DNA from: Paenibacillus daejeonensis DSM 15491
Lineage (GTDB): Bacteria; Bacillota; Bacilli; Paenibacillales; Paenibacillaceae
Assembly (NCBI RefSeq): GCF_000378385.1
Contig: NZ_KB899659.1
Span: 1,293,423 to 1,357,422 of the forward strand
Direction: 5' to 3'
DNA length: 64,000 bases
Shown here piece after piece: positions 23,721 to 32,774 of the stretch. Position numbers and translations under genes: made by a program. The notes below the pieces were generated by a model. It was given only the letters and a program-made list of their open reading frames with translations, searched no databases and was not told the origin of the DNA. The first letter of the stretch is position 1. Each line of letters opens with the position of its first letter.

Positions 23721-25234
23721 TCCGCTTCCTCCTCTCCATCCATCTCCGCCCGGTGGCGGTGCAGCGGCAGACGTACGGTGAACACTGACCCCGGCTGCTC
23801 CGGCGGTCCGCTGCCCTTTTCGACGGACAGCTCTCCGTGCAGCTTCTCTATCGTTTCTTTAACGAGAGCAAGGCCCAGACCGCTGCCGCCCGATTGCCGG
23901 GACCGGTCTTTATTCACAGTATAGAATGGCTCAAAAATACGCGCTTTCGCTTCCTCGGGGATGCCGATCCCCGTGTCGCTTACCCGCAGAACAGCCACTC
24001 CCTCATGTTCGAGGCTCTCGACCACGACGGATCCGCCAGACACATTATATTTGATGGCGTTGTCCAGCAGGTTAATGAAGATCTGCGTCAGACTCTCCCG
24101 ATCTCCCAGAATAACAACAGGCGTAAGCGATGTCGCAATTGTGACGCCATGCCGGGCAGCCTTGCCGCGCATCCGCTCGCACAATTCTTCGAGTAAGGCA
24201 CCCATTTCAAGTGCCACAGCCTCCTGTTCAAACTCATACTTCTCCAGCGATGACAAATGAAGCACCTTTTCAACCATTTCCTGCAGCCGTTGCGCTTCCT
24301 GACCAATTTGCGTATGAGCTTGTCGGGTAAGACCCGGGTCATCATCATACATGTCCATCAGATCGACATAAGCCTTGATAGAGGTGAGCGGCGTTTTGAA
24401 CTCATGGCTGATGTTGCCAATGAACTGCTTTTGCTGTCGTTCCAGCAGCTGAAGCTTGCCGATCGCCAGCTTCAACTTGCGCTTCTCCTCCTCGAGCGTC
24501 GCAATGTTCCCCTCTAGTTCCCGACTCATATGGTAGATGTCCTCGCTAAGCTCCCCTAGCTCATCCCGGCCACGCAGCGGCTTTTCCTGGAGAAACCGTC
24601 GTCCCCGAATTTTGCCGGCAGCGTTCCGCAGCTTAGCAATTCGGGCGGTCAGCCAATGAACAAACAGGGTGCCGCACAAGAGTCCTCCCATGAGAACAGC
24701 CAGTCCCGTGACCAAAAACAACCGTTCAATCCGTTTTAAAAACGCCTGTTGTTCCGAGAGTGAATAATGGAACTGCACAATGCCGATCTGTCCGGAGGCC
24801 CCTTGCAGCGGAGCCAGATAGTCCAGCGCATCCGCTGAGGACTGATAGACGATTTTGCCTTCCAGAGCATAGGACAATATATCTTCAATCTTGGTATCGA
24901 TTGGGGAGAGCAAGGCATTGCCAACCGGGCGTCCCTGAAGATCATAAATGATAACAGGCAGACCTGTCAGAAGACCTACATTGGCCGCCAATTCCTGCCC
25001 GCGCAGACGCAAGAAGGTCTGATCCTCCATTCGCTCCCCCAAGAGGAACGTCTGTCTGACTCGCAGATTGGCAATCTCGCTATGCTGGAGCAGATTCTGT
25101 TCCAGCTCGGTCAACTGCTGTCTTTCGATCCCTTGCAAGACAAGCAAGCTGAGCAGCCAAGTCGACACGGTGAGCAGAATGGCCAAGCCCAGACCGAGCT
25201 GGAGTTTCAAGCTAATTCGGGGCAGACGCCTCAT
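23717..25234 (-). CDS. Membrane sensor histidine kinase
   Basis: A 505-residue HisKA-type kinase. Membrane helices at about 15-36 and 172-195 flank an extracytoplasmic domain of about 135 residues. HAMP follows (about 195-245), then a coiled coil, HisKA with FIGNISHEFKTPLTSIKAY (phospho-acceptor His 277) and HATPase_c with N-box QIFINLLDNAIKYN, G1 RVSDTGIGIPEEAK and G2 SGGSGLGLALVKE. All catalytic boxes are intact. It overlaps its response regulator gene by 4 bases. Confidence 0.95.
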   Translation of the reverse strand: MRRLPRISLKLQLGLGLAILLTVSTWLLSLLVLQGIERQQLTELEQNLLQHSEIANLRVRQTFLLGERMEDQTFLRLRGQELAANVGLLTGLPVIIYDLQGRPVGNALLSPIDTKIEDILSYALEGKIVYQSSADALDYLAPLQGASGQIGIVQFHYSLSEQQAFLKRIERLFLVTGLAVLMGGLLCGTLFVHWLTARIAKLRNAAGKIRGRRFLQEKPLRGRDELGELSEDIYHMSRELEGNIATLEEEKRKLKLAIGKLQLLERQQKQFIGNISHEFKTPLTSIKAYVDLMDMYDDDPGLTRQAHTQIGQEAQRLQEMVEKVLHLSSLEKYEFEQEAVALEMGALLEELCERMRGKAARHGVTIATSLTPVVILGDRESLTQIFINLLDNAIKYNVSGGSVVVESLEHEGVAVLRVSDTGIGIPEEAKARIFEPFYTVNKDRSRQSGGSGLGLALVKETIEKLHGELSVEKGSGPPEQPGSVFTVRLPLHRHRAEMDGEEEAE

Positions 25235-25920
25235 GACCAGGCGGAGGCGCGGTAACCGACGCCGTACACGGTTTGCAGCAGTTGCTGATAAGGCTCGCCC
25301 AGTTTCTTGCGCAAGCGCTGCATATGAATATCTACCGTGCGGGTCCCGCCGGCATAATCCATGCTCCAGACCAGCTCCAGCAGTTCATCCCGCGTATATA
25401 CGCGCTCCTGATGAGACAGCAGCAGGACCAGCAGGTCAAACTCTTTGGGCGTTAGTTCAATGGAAGCGCCTTTTATTTTTACGGTACGCTGCGGCACTTG
25501 AACAACCAAGTCGTCCACAACGAGTTCCGCTGTTTTATCTTCGGCCACCGCCCGCTCCATCCGCCGAAATAACGCCTTGGTACGCGCCAGCAGCTCGCGA
25601 AGATCAAATGGTTTGGTCATGTAGTCGTCTGCTCCGAGCTCCAGTCCCAGAATCTTATCGACAATATCATTCTTCACCGTGAGCAGGATAATTCCCAGGC
25701 CATGTCTGTCTTCCAGTTTACGGCAGACCTCATAGCCATTCAGCTTGGGCATCATTACATCCAGAATCATCACCCTTGGTTTAAATTCGGCTGTCAGTTT
25801 CAGTGCCTCCTCGCCGTCATGCGCGACTGCAACAGAATAGCCTTCCCGGCGCAGGGCATAGGCGACTGCCTGAGCTATGCTTGCTTCGTCATCTACAACC
25901 AATATACGTTTTTCCATCAT
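25231..25920 (-). CDS. OmpR/PhoB-family response regulator
   Basis: A 229-residue regulator. Receiver domain ILVVDDEASIAQAV with acidic pocket Asp 10-11, phospho-acceptor Asp 54 (VMILDVMMPKLNG), Thr/Lys switch residues (LLTVKND, DDYMTKPF). C-terminal winged helix: IELTPKEFDLLVLLLSHQERVYTRDELL and RTVDIHMQRLRKKLG. First gene of the response regulator-kinase-lipoprotein operon. Confidence 0.95.
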   Translation of the reverse strand: MMEKRILVVDDEASIAQAVAYALRREGYSVAVAHDGEEALKLTAEFKPRVMILDVMMPKLNGYEVCRKLEDRHGLGIILLTVKNDIVDKILGLELGADDYMTKPFDLRELLARTKALFRRMERAVAEDKTAELVVDDLVVQVPQRTVKIKGASIELTPKEFDLLVLLLSHQERVYTRDELLELVWSMDYAGGTRTVDIHMQRLRKKLGEPYQQLLQTVYGVGYRASAWS

Positions 25921-26018
25921 GCCGCCTGCCTCCGTCGAATTTCATTCACTTTACCATACAGATATCTCCTGATTGCGTCTTAGTTGTTTCCAAAATGTAT
26001 CCATGCTCATACGGCATT

Positions 26019-27428
26019 TCAAAGTGCCAGGCTCTTGGGTGTCCACTCGGCTTGCATGCGTATCTCAATAACCTCACCTGCCTCCGAGCTGCACACCTGC
26101 ATGCTGGCCCCATGATCGGTGAAAATATGATAAGCCACCATATACGCGAGTCCTGTCCCGCTGGTTTTTGTATCATAATAGAGCTCGCCTTCCCGGAAGG
26201 CTGGTGATGAGGTGATCTCCCAGCCGCTGCCTTCACAGAGAAAAGTAAGACATACATAACCATTATCCCGCCCCAACAGCAGGACGGGTCTGCCCCCTGC
26301 CTGGACAATGTCCTGTAGCTCAACCAAAAGCCTTCGCAGCGAGCGAACGAGCTTGATTTCATCTGCGTGAATCCAAGCTGTATTGTCCTTAGACTGGTCA
26401 ATCAGCTGCCAAGTACCGCTGTCATCCGCGCTCTCCACTGCTTCTTTAACAAGCTGTCCAAAGTCTATTCTCTCACGCAGCTCCGGGGTCTCGGATGAAA
26501 GCATCAGGAAATCTGAAATAATAGCTTCAATTTGTAATATCTCCTCCATTAGCAAATCATAGTGAAATTGCATGCCGACGCGATGACGGTTGAACTGGAT
26601 TAATCCCTTGACCACTGTCAATGGATTGCGAATCTCATGCGCGATCCCGGCCGCAAGATTGCCCAGTGCCGCCAGCTTCTCGTCCTGACCGTTCGGCCAG
26701 CAGGACTCATTCCCGGCAACCACATGCTTGCCCAGCATATAGATTCCCACAAGCCGGCCCCGCCTCATCGTCGGCAGCAGAGTCAAAAATAGACGGACTA
26801 CACCCCCTTCCTTATGATAAAGATAAACATCCAACTGCTGGGGGACGCCTTGGCCTGCCTGTTCCATACCCGCTTCGTAAGTCGCCCGGTAATCGGCATA
26901 TAGCAGACGTCCTACACATTGCCCCATCAATTCTTGCGTTTCATAGCCAAGCAATTGCCCCGCTATCGAATTGACTTGCTCAATACGACCGTCCGGTGCT
27001 ACCAAGAGAAGCAGGCCCGGGTACCGATCCGGCCCACCCTCAGCATACTGTGATGATCCCCCGCCAGGGACCGGCCCTGCTCCGAATCGCGGCTGCAGCA
27101 TGCCTGCCGAAGCCGCCGCCGCTGTCAAAACCACCCCGCAGCCGATGAGCATTAACAGTGCAGAAGGGAGTAGCCAGCCATAATGTGCTCGGAACAAGGT
27201 AGCTATCATCGCGCACATGGCAAGTAAAGTACCTAAGCCCCCACTAGTCAGCAACAGCCGGATGCGAGTCAAACGAAGGGGGGATAGCCCAGCAGCACTT
27301 CGATGTGTATACACACTGATGTAACAGGCTGCGACTGCTGAAACCAGCGATAAGAGCAGTGTTAGGACAACAAGCGGCATTTCCTTGATTGTTGACGGAC
27401 CCTGAATAATCGCTGCCTGAATATCCAT
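26019..27428 (-). CDS. PAS-containing sporulation-kinase-like histidine kinase with degenerate ATPase domain
   Basis: A 469-residue protein. Three membrane helices lie in the first 110 residues, followed by a PAS domain (about 137-235, LLLVAPDGRIEQVNSIAGQLLGYE) and HisKA (LAALGNLAAGIAHEIRNPLT, His 264). In the ATPase domain the expected N-box Asn is replaced (DEIKLVRSLRRLLVELQDIV) and the DxGxG box reads CEGSGWEI, while the G2-like GTGLAYMVAYHIF remains. It resembles KinB/KinD-type orphan kinases with no regulator gene adjacent. Catalytic competence is doubtful. Confidence 0.85.
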   Translation of the reverse strand: MDIQAAIIQGPSTIKEMPLVVLTLLLSLVSAVAACYISVYTHRSAAGLSPLRLTRIRLLLTSGGLGTLLAMCAMIATLFRAHYGWLLPSALLMLIGCGVVLTAAAASAGMLQPRFGAGPVPGGGSSQYAEGGPDRYPGLLLLVAPDGRIEQVNSIAGQLLGYETQELMGQCVGRLLYADYRATYEAGMEQAGQGVPQQLDVYLYHKEGGVVRLFLTLLPTMRRGRLVGIYMLGKHVVAGNESCWPNGQDEKLAALGNLAAGIAHEIRNPLTVVKGLIQFNRHRVGMQFHYDLLMEEILQIEAIISDFLMLSSETPELRERIDFGQLVKEAVESADDSGTWQLIDQSKDNTAWIHADEIKLVRSLRRLLVELQDIVQAGGRPVLLLGRDNGYVCLTFLCEGSGWEITSSPAFREGELYYDTKTSGTGLAYMVAYHIFTDHGASMQVCSSEAGEVIEIRMQAEWTPKSLAL

Positions 27429-27493
27429 GGACGACCCTCCTCGCTTGATGCTCTTGTCATTCCTTTGCCTAGCAAGCCTGGGAAAACAATTGC

Positions 27494-27530
27494 AAAAAAG
27501 CCCATTTTGCTTACGGAGAGCAAAATGGGC
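27494..27530 (-). terminator. Intrinsic terminator
   Basis: A perfect 12-bp stem GCCCATTTTGCT/AGCAAAATGGGC followed by TTTTTT on the minus strand, 10 bases after the stop of the peroxiredoxin-like gene. Confidence 0.93.
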
Positions 27531-27539
27531 AGCGGATAG

Positions 27540-28121
27540 CTACACTAAATCACAGGCCTCGGCTGGCATCCAGTGGGCATCCTTGCCATCCCACTTGACA
27601 TTGCAGCCAATTGGATTGGTCAGGCTCACACTGATCGGTTGACCCGTGAGATGCTCGTGCAGGACTCGATCCAAATCATTAACCTGCATCTGAGAGGTGT
27701 CGCGCGGCTGGTCAACGCCCCGGCCGGTATAAATCAGCTTGCGTTCTTGATCAAACACATAGAAGTGAGGCGTGCGCAGCGCGCCATAAGCCTTCGCGGT
27801 TTCCTGACTTTCATCGCGAAGGTATACCCAAGGAAATTGTTGTTCTTCCATACGCTCGATCATGTGCTCAAAGGAATCATCTGGATGGGTATTGACGCTG
27901 TTTGCGTTAATTCCTGCGAATCGCACGCCCTGACTCTCATATTTGAGCGCCGTAGCTCGCGTGACCTCATCTGAGCCAACAACAAACGGACAATGATTGC
28001 AAGTAAAAAAAACGACGAGTACCTTTGCATCCTTAAAATCGTTTAGCGTGTACGTTTTACCATCTGTAGCGGGTAGCTCAAATGCCGGCGCCTGCTGGCC
28101 CTGCGTCAAAGTAAAAGACAT
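27540..28121 (-). CDS. Thioredoxin-fold peroxiredoxin-like protein (AhpC/TSA family)
   Basis: A 193-residue cytoplasmic thioredoxin-fold protein. N-terminal AhpC/TSA region [20 protein letters not shown], active-site CNHCP after VVFFT, a middle segment [20 protein letters not shown], and [12 protein letters not shown] with the cis-Pro. The C-terminal [13 protein letters not shown] is typical of this subfamily of uncharacterised thioredoxin-like proteins. Thiol-disulfide exchange or peroxide reduction is inferred. Single gene with its own terminator. Confidence 0.9.
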   Translation of the reverse strand: MSFTLTQGQQAPAFELPATDGKTYTLNDFKDAKVLVVFFTCNHCPFVVGSDEVTRATALKYESQGVRFAGINANSVNTHPDDSFEHMIERMEEQQFPWVYLRDESQETAKAYGALRTPHFYVFDQERKLIYTGRGVDQPRDTSQMQVNDLDRVLHEHLTGQPISVSLTNPIGCNVKWDGKDAHWMPAEACDLV

Positions 28122-28324
28122 CCCTGATCTCCTCCTGTTATACGCCTTAAGATGATGGCGGTTTCACTTGAAAGAAAACTACTGATAGGTTTCATGAGCT
28201 TTTCACCTTGGAGTATAGCAAACGGGCTCTCATTCGGCAAGACAAGCCCTGTACGTTCATTATATAATGAAACTGGACCTTTGCCATACGGGGCCAATCT
28301 ATTTTTTGGAGGAGATGCAACACG

Positions 28325-29308
28325 ATGACTACACCTGCCATTGAACGTATTGACTATTTAGGCGAACCGGCTGTACGCGTACATACACCGGAGCTATCCG
28401 GCATCGTTGTCCCCGGATGGGGCAGTAATCTGATTAGCCTGACGTGGCGAGAGAGTGAACTGGAGCTGCTCCGCACACCGCAGAGTGCTGAGGCGTATCA
28501 TGCCAAGCCACCGCTTTACGGCACGCCTGTCCTGTTCCCGCCGAACCGGATCGAGGATGGCACCTTCACCTTCAACAATCAGACATACACGTTTCCAGTT
28601 AATGAAACGGAGCGTGGTAATCATATTCATGGGGTGTTGATGCGCTCCGCATGGGAAGTCACTCGGACCGATATCGAAGGTGATCAAGCGATCATTGAGA
28701 CCACCATCATTTCTGAGAATGTACCGGCCATCTTTGATAGTCTGCCTCACCGGTTCACGGTAAAAATGTCCTTTGTTTTCCAGGGCCCCTCCGTCAGCAT
28801 TCAATTTGCAATTGACAACCGCGATGAGCAAGCGCTGCCATGGGGATTGGGGTATCATACCACCTTCCGTTTCCCGCTGTCGCCGGAGGGCGATCTGGGT
28901 CGCTGCACCTTCCAACTGCAAGCCGACCGCCGCTGGTCGCTTAATGAGCGCAATCTGCCGACCGGGGAGATTACACCGATTAGTAACCAGGAGCAGTTAA
29001 ATAGCGGCCTGACCCTGGCAGATACGCTCCTAGATGACGTATATTCGATCACCCCGGGCGCTCCCAATGAAGCGGTACTGACCGATCCGGATGCCGGACT
29101 CGCGATTATCTACCGTGCCGATGAGCAATTTGGCCATTGGGTTATCTATAATGCGGACGGCAAATCGGGCTTTCTCTGCCCCGAGCCGTATACGTGGGTG
29201 ACCAACGCCCCTAACGTATCTCTTCCTGATGAACTGACAGGCTTCCGCGCCCTGGCCCCTGGCCAGCAAGTCAGCACCTTCACGGAGATTGCGATCAAGC
29301 GCGTCTAA
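28325..29308 (+). CDS. Aldose 1-epimerase
   Basis: A 327-residue mutarotase-fold protein interconverting alpha and beta anomers of sugars. Seen: GTPVLFPPNRIEDGTFTF, the substrate/catalytic His region NHIHGVLMRSAWEV, LPWGLGYHTTFRFPL with the second His, and the acidic end CPEPYTWVTNAPN with the catalytic Glu. GGAGGAG precedes the ATG and a TATAAT lies at 28263-28268. A bidirectional hairpin region separates it from the converging phosphorylase gene. Confidence 0.9.
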   Translation: MTTPAIERIDYLGEPAVRVHTPELSGIVVPGWGSNLISLTWRESELELLRTPQSAEAYHAKPPLYGTPVLFPPNRIEDGTFTFNNQTYTFPVNETERGNHIHGVLMRSAWEVTRTDIEGDQAIIETTIISENVPAIFDSLPHRFTVKMSFVFQGPSVSIQFAIDNRDEQALPWGLGYHTTFRFPLSPEGDLGRCTFQLQADRRWSLNERNLPTGEITPISNQEQLNSGLTLADTLLDDVYSITPGAPNEAVLTDPDAGLAIIYRADEQFGHWVIYNADGKSGFLCPEPYTWVTNAPNVSLPDELTGFRALAPGQQVSTFTEIAIKRV

Positions 29309-29335
29309 GCATTCGTTCGCACGATCGTCGGTACA

Positions 29336-29386
29336 AAAAAAAGCTTGCGGGGGGCGGTCCTTAGACCGCCGCTCCAGCAAGCTTGT
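29336..29386 (-). terminator. Terminator with the stop codon in its loop
   Basis: Arms GCTTGC...GGCGGTC and GACCGCC...GCAAGC form a long stem followed by TTTTTTT on the minus strand. The loop holds the TAA stop of the phosphorylase gene (29361-29363), so the last codons of that gene form the upstream arm. Confidence 0.88.
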
Positions 29387-30092
29387 GCACTGCCCGCAGG
29401 GCAGCCTCGATTTCACGCTCTACAGCAAGGGCAACGACGTTGGTGTGCGGATCGTACTCTGCCGCCAGATCTGCATCTGCATATCCGTCCAAAGCCACGA
29501 TTGCTCCCGCCCGAACTCCTCTAAGCGAGGCGATGACGAAGAGTGCCGCGATTTCCATCTCAACTGCCAGTACCCCTGCCTGCTTATAACGCGCATGCGG
29601 GATTTCTTCCACACCGGCAAAGAATACATCCATCGTTACGGTAATGCCTTTCTTCACGGTTCCGCCCAGGGCAGTGGCTGTTTCATAGAGCGCGCCTGTT
29701 ACTTCATGATCGGCCACCGCCGGGTAACCCGGTGGCACCAGTTGGTGTGTCAGCCCTTCGGCACGCACGGCTGCCGTGCTGACGATCAGACTGCCTGCCG
29801 GATGCTCGCTGGAATAAGAGCCTGCTGTTCCGACGCGGATCAGGGTCGTCACACCGGCGCGGATCAGCTCTTCGAAGCAGACAGCTGCACCTGGTGAACC
29901 TACGCCATGACTGACAACCGCCAGCTCGGTTCCATGATATGTGCCTACAAATGTCCGGTACTCCCGGCTAAAAGCCAGCTCCCGGGCATTTTCCAATTTG
30001 TCTGCGATCAGCTTGGCCCGGCCCGGGTCGCCGCAGACGATAGCGAAGGCGGGAATGTCTTCGCTATTCACTTGCAAGATTGGCATTAACAT
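29361..30092 (-). CDS. Nucleoside phosphorylase (uridine/purine nucleoside phosphorylase family)
   Basis: A 243-residue member of the PNP_UDP_1 family that cleaves nucleosides with phosphate to base and ribose-1-phosphate. Seen: CGDPGRAKLIAD phosphate site, VVSHGVGSPGAAVCFEELIR, TLIRVGTAGSY, and the ribose-binding VLAVEMEIAALFV. It is the last gene of the nucleoside ABC-transporter operon, 5 bases after a sulfite-oxidase-like gene, so imported nucleosides would be split immediately. Pyrimidine or purine preference cannot be read. Confidence 0.9.
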   Translation of the reverse strand: MLMPILQVNSEDIPAFAIVCGDPGRAKLIADKLENARELAFSREYRTFVGTYHGTELAVVSHGVGSPGAAVCFEELIRAGVTTLIRVGTAGSYSSEHPAGSLIVSTAAVRAEGLTHQLVPPGYPAVADHEVTGALYETATALGGTVKKGITVTMDVFFAGVEEIPHARYKQAGVLAVEMEIAALFVIASLRGVRAGAIVALDGYADADLAAEYDPHTNVVALAVEREIEAALRAVHKLAGAAV

Positions 30093-30097
30093 TGGTG

Positions 30098-30775
30098 CTA
30101 ATCAAACTCCTTTCGAACCCATTCATCCTCAGGGATCGGCAGGTCCTCGCCAGAGAAACGCTGCTCCAGGAACGGGTCCGCTGTATTATGAAAGCCATTG
30201 CGTTCCCAGAAGCCAGGGCGATCTTCGCGCATGAATTCGATCCCGCGGATCCACTTGGCACTTTTCCAGAAATACAAATGAGGCACGATCAGGCGCATCG
30301 GCCATCCATGCTTGGGCGTGAGCGGCTCGCCATTGTAGTGGGTCGCCAGCATGACATCGTCTCGCATGAGATCCTCCAGTGGCAGATTCGTATCATAATC
30401 CTGGTCGGCATGAATCATAACATGCTTAGCTTCGGGCTTGACGTTCAAGAGTGACAGCAGATCCTTGAAGCGGATGCCCTCCCAATCGGTATCGAACTTG
30501 GACCATCGGGTGACGCAGTGGATGTCATTCACCTGCTGGGAGCGTGGCAGCTTCATCAGGTCATCCCAGCTAAAGGTACGTTCTTGCTCGACCTCACCGA
30601 AAATACGAAGTGACCATGTCCCCAGATCGTACTCCGGCACATCCCCTTCATGCAAAATCGGAAACCGCTCGGTCAGCATCTGTCCCGGCGGCAGCCGGTG
30701 AGCGAGCTGCGGGTCTACATGGACTGCGGGGGAGGGCTTGGCTTTCTTGAGTCGTTCAGCTTTGCCATGTTGCAT
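30098..30775 (-). CDS. Sulfite-oxidase-like molybdopterin oxidoreductase (YuiH-like)
   Basis: A 225-residue protein of the oxidoreductase molybdopterin-binding domain family, as B. subtilis YuiH. The pterin-ligating Cys is in QVNDIHCVTRWSKFD, followed by WEGIRFKDLLSLL and LTPKHGWPMRLIVPHLYFWKSAKW, the standard motifs. There is no signal peptide or twin-arginine sequence. It sits inside the nucleoside transporter operon (19 bases after nupQ, 5 bases before the phosphorylase gene). Substrate unknown. Confidence 0.92.
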   Translation of the reverse strand: MQHGKAERLKKAKPSPAVHVDPQLAHRLPPGQMLTERFPILHEGDVPEYDLGTWSLRIFGEVEQERTFSWDDLMKLPRSQQVNDIHCVTRWSKFDTDWEGIRFKDLLSLLNVKPEAKHVMIHADQDYDTNLPLEDLMRDDVMLATHYNGEPLTPKHGWPMRLIVPHLYFWKSAKWIRGIEFMREDRPGFWERNGFHNTADPFLEQRFSGEDLPIPEDEWVRKEFD

Positions 30776-30793
30776 CGGTTGTACACCTCCATT

Positions 30794-31717
30794 TTAGCGA
30801 GAGCTTTCATTCGATCTTCTCGCATCAGCGAGTTGGCTTTTGTTACGGAAGAAGAACATCGCCAGCAGCGTGACGACAAATGGCAGCATGGACGTGAACT
30901 GCGTTGGCAGTGCCATCCCTTGCAGTCGGGTGCTCAGACTACCCATGAATCCAAACAAGAGACTGGATGCTCCGACGCCAAGTGGATTAGACTGTCCAAG
31001 CATCGTAGCAACCAGCGCGATAAATCCACGACCGTTGGTCATCCCTTCGGTGAACAACGTCAGCTGGCCTAACGAGAGCTGGGCACCGGCGAGACCGCAC
31101 AGCGCGCCACAGGCAATCATGGCTCCATACTGGTATTGGGTTACCCGGATCCCAAGTGAACGCGAGGCAATCGGATTCTCCCCGGCTGCCCGCAGCCGGA
31201 ATCCGGATACGGTACGGAACATATACACGTAGAGCAGCACAACCATAAGCAGCCCGAAATACACAAGCGGCGAATGTCCGGAGACCACACGCCCAATCCA
31301 TGGAATATCATGAATGAGCGGGATCTCCCAGCGGGGCAATCCGACCATATTGCGGTCGACATAAGAACCCTTCACATCAAATATGGCTCGTAGGCTAAAC
31401 GTGGTGAGGCCAAGGGCCAAGAAGTTGAGCGCTACACCGACGACAATTACATTCGCCTTCAAGTGGATGGTCATATAAGCAAATAGCAGCGAGAACATCA
31501 TGACGCAGGTCATGGCGAACAGCAGAGCCAGCCAAATGTTGCCGGTCAGATGATTGCCGACAATCGCCGAGAAAGCGCCAATCAGTATGAGCCCTTCCAA
31601 GCCGACATTAAACAGGCCAACTCTGGCACACAGCGCGCCGCCTAGAGCTGCCAGCAGAATGGGCGTAACCGCGCGTAGCGTCGAGCTGTACAACGTGGCG
31701 TCAAGTAGAAGATCCAT
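30794..31717 (-). CDS. nupQ: Nucleoside ABC transporter permease
   Basis: A 307-residue BPD_transp_2 permease of the BMP-type nucleoside importer (B. subtilis NupQ/YufQ). Seen: GGALCARVGLFNVGLEGLILIGAFSA and GENPIASRSLGIRVTQYQYG, with about nine membrane helices. The start at ATG 31717 (MDLLLDATLYSSTLRAVTP) is preferred over an ATG 63 bases earlier that would overlap nupP extensively; overlap is then 17 bases. Operon order is nupN-O-P-Q. Confidence 0.9.
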   Translation of the reverse strand: MDLLLDATLYSSTLRAVTPILLAALGGALCARVGLFNVGLEGLILIGAFSAIVGNHLTGNIWLALLFAMTCVMMFSLLFAYMTIHLKANVIVVGVALNFLALGLTTFSLRAIFDVKGSYVDRNMVGLPRWEIPLIHDIPWIGRVVSGHSPLVYFGLLMVVLLYVYMFRTVSGFRLRAAGENPIASRSLGIRVTQYQYGAMIACGALCGLAGAQLSLGQLTLFTEGMTNGRGFIALVATMLGQSNPLGVGASSLLFGFMGSLSTRLQGMALPTQFTSMLPFVVTLLAMFFFRNKSQLADARRSNESSR

Positions 31718-32774
31718 CAGCGGCAGCCCTCGCTTTCTTCCGATTTTTGATGAAGCTGTAGCTGATTCGTGCCGATACAAACAGAATCAACACAGCCTGG
31801 ATGAGACTTGAGATCTCCAGCGGTACATCGGTGTTGCGCTCCACACCCATGCCACCGGTCTGCAGGGCTGCGAGCAGCAGCGCTGCCAGTGCCGTACCAA
31901 TGGGATGCGAGCTGGCCAGCAGCGTTGCCATGATGCCGGACCACGCATAACCCGGCGCGGACAAGGAGCCGTCGATAAAACGGTACTGCGTGCCCAGAAC
32001 CTCAGCTGCTCCAGCCAGACCGGCGAGTCCACCGCTGACGAACATGCTGATTAACATCAGCCGGCCCCGGCGCACACCGCCGTAGGAGGCGAATAGCGGA
32101 TTGCCGCCGAGCATACGAACCTCGTAGCCCGACACGGTATAGCGAATATACAGAAACAACAAGATGGTGCCAATCATAGCAAACAGGAAACCCGCATGCA
32201 CACTCATGCCCTGGAACAGCTTGGGCAGCCAGGCCGCATTCTCGACCATCGGCGTCTGCGCCATAGCCGCAGAACCGGTGCGGTCCATGAAGGGATGCGA
32301 TACCATGTAGCTTGCAAAGTAAACCGCAATGTAATTCAGCAAAAGTGTCGTAATGAGCAAATTCATTCGAAACCGGGTATCCAGCCATCCGGCAAAGGCT
32401 GACCAAATGCCCGCTGCGATAATGCCTGCGATAATCGCCAAGGTCAGCTTCAGCCAGCCTGGACCAGGAACATGCAGCGCCGTCAGCGCTGCGCTAAGCC
32501 CGCCCAGAATCAGCTGACCTTCCGCGCCGAGATTAAAGAACCCCGCCCGGAATGCCAAGGCAACACCCAGTCCGATCAGAATAATCGGCGTGGCCCGCGC
32601 TAGCGTATTCGTAAAAAAGTAGAAGCTGCCAAAAGCGCCCTTCCACATCTCGGCATAGGTATCGACGACCGAACCGCCAACAATCATGATGGCCACCGCT
32701 CCGGCAGCCAGTCCCACCAGGATGGCCAACAGCGGCTGCAGCAGTGACTTTGCAATCTGATTCACAAGATTCAT
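31701..32774 (-). CDS. nupP: Nucleoside ABC transporter permease
   Basis: A 357-residue BPD_transp_2 permease, NupP/YufP type. Seen: LGVALAFRAGFFNLGAEGQLILGGLSAALTAL and MLGGNPLFASYGGVRRGRLM, with around ten hydrophobic helices. ATG 32774 overlaps the stop of nupO as ATGA; a TTG or ATG 24 bases earlier lies inside nupO and lacks support. It forms the membrane channel together with nupQ. Confidence 0.9.
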   Translation of the reverse strand: MNLVNQIAKSLLQPLLAILVGLAAGAVAIMIVGGSVVDTYAEMWKGAFGSFYFFTNTLARATPIILIGLGVALAFRAGFFNLGAEGQLILGGLSAALTALHVPGPGWLKLTLAIIAGIIAAGIWSAFAGWLDTRFRMNLLITTLLLNYIAVYFASYMVSHPFMDRTGSAAMAQTPMVENAAWLPKLFQGMSVHAGFLFAMIGTILLFLYIRYTVSGYEVRMLGGNPLFASYGGVRRGRLMLISMFVSGGLAGLAGAAEVLGTQYRFIDGSLSAPGYAWSGIMATLLASSHPIGTALAALLLAALQTGGMGVERNTDVPLEISSLIQAVLILFVSARISYSFIKNRKKARAAADGSST

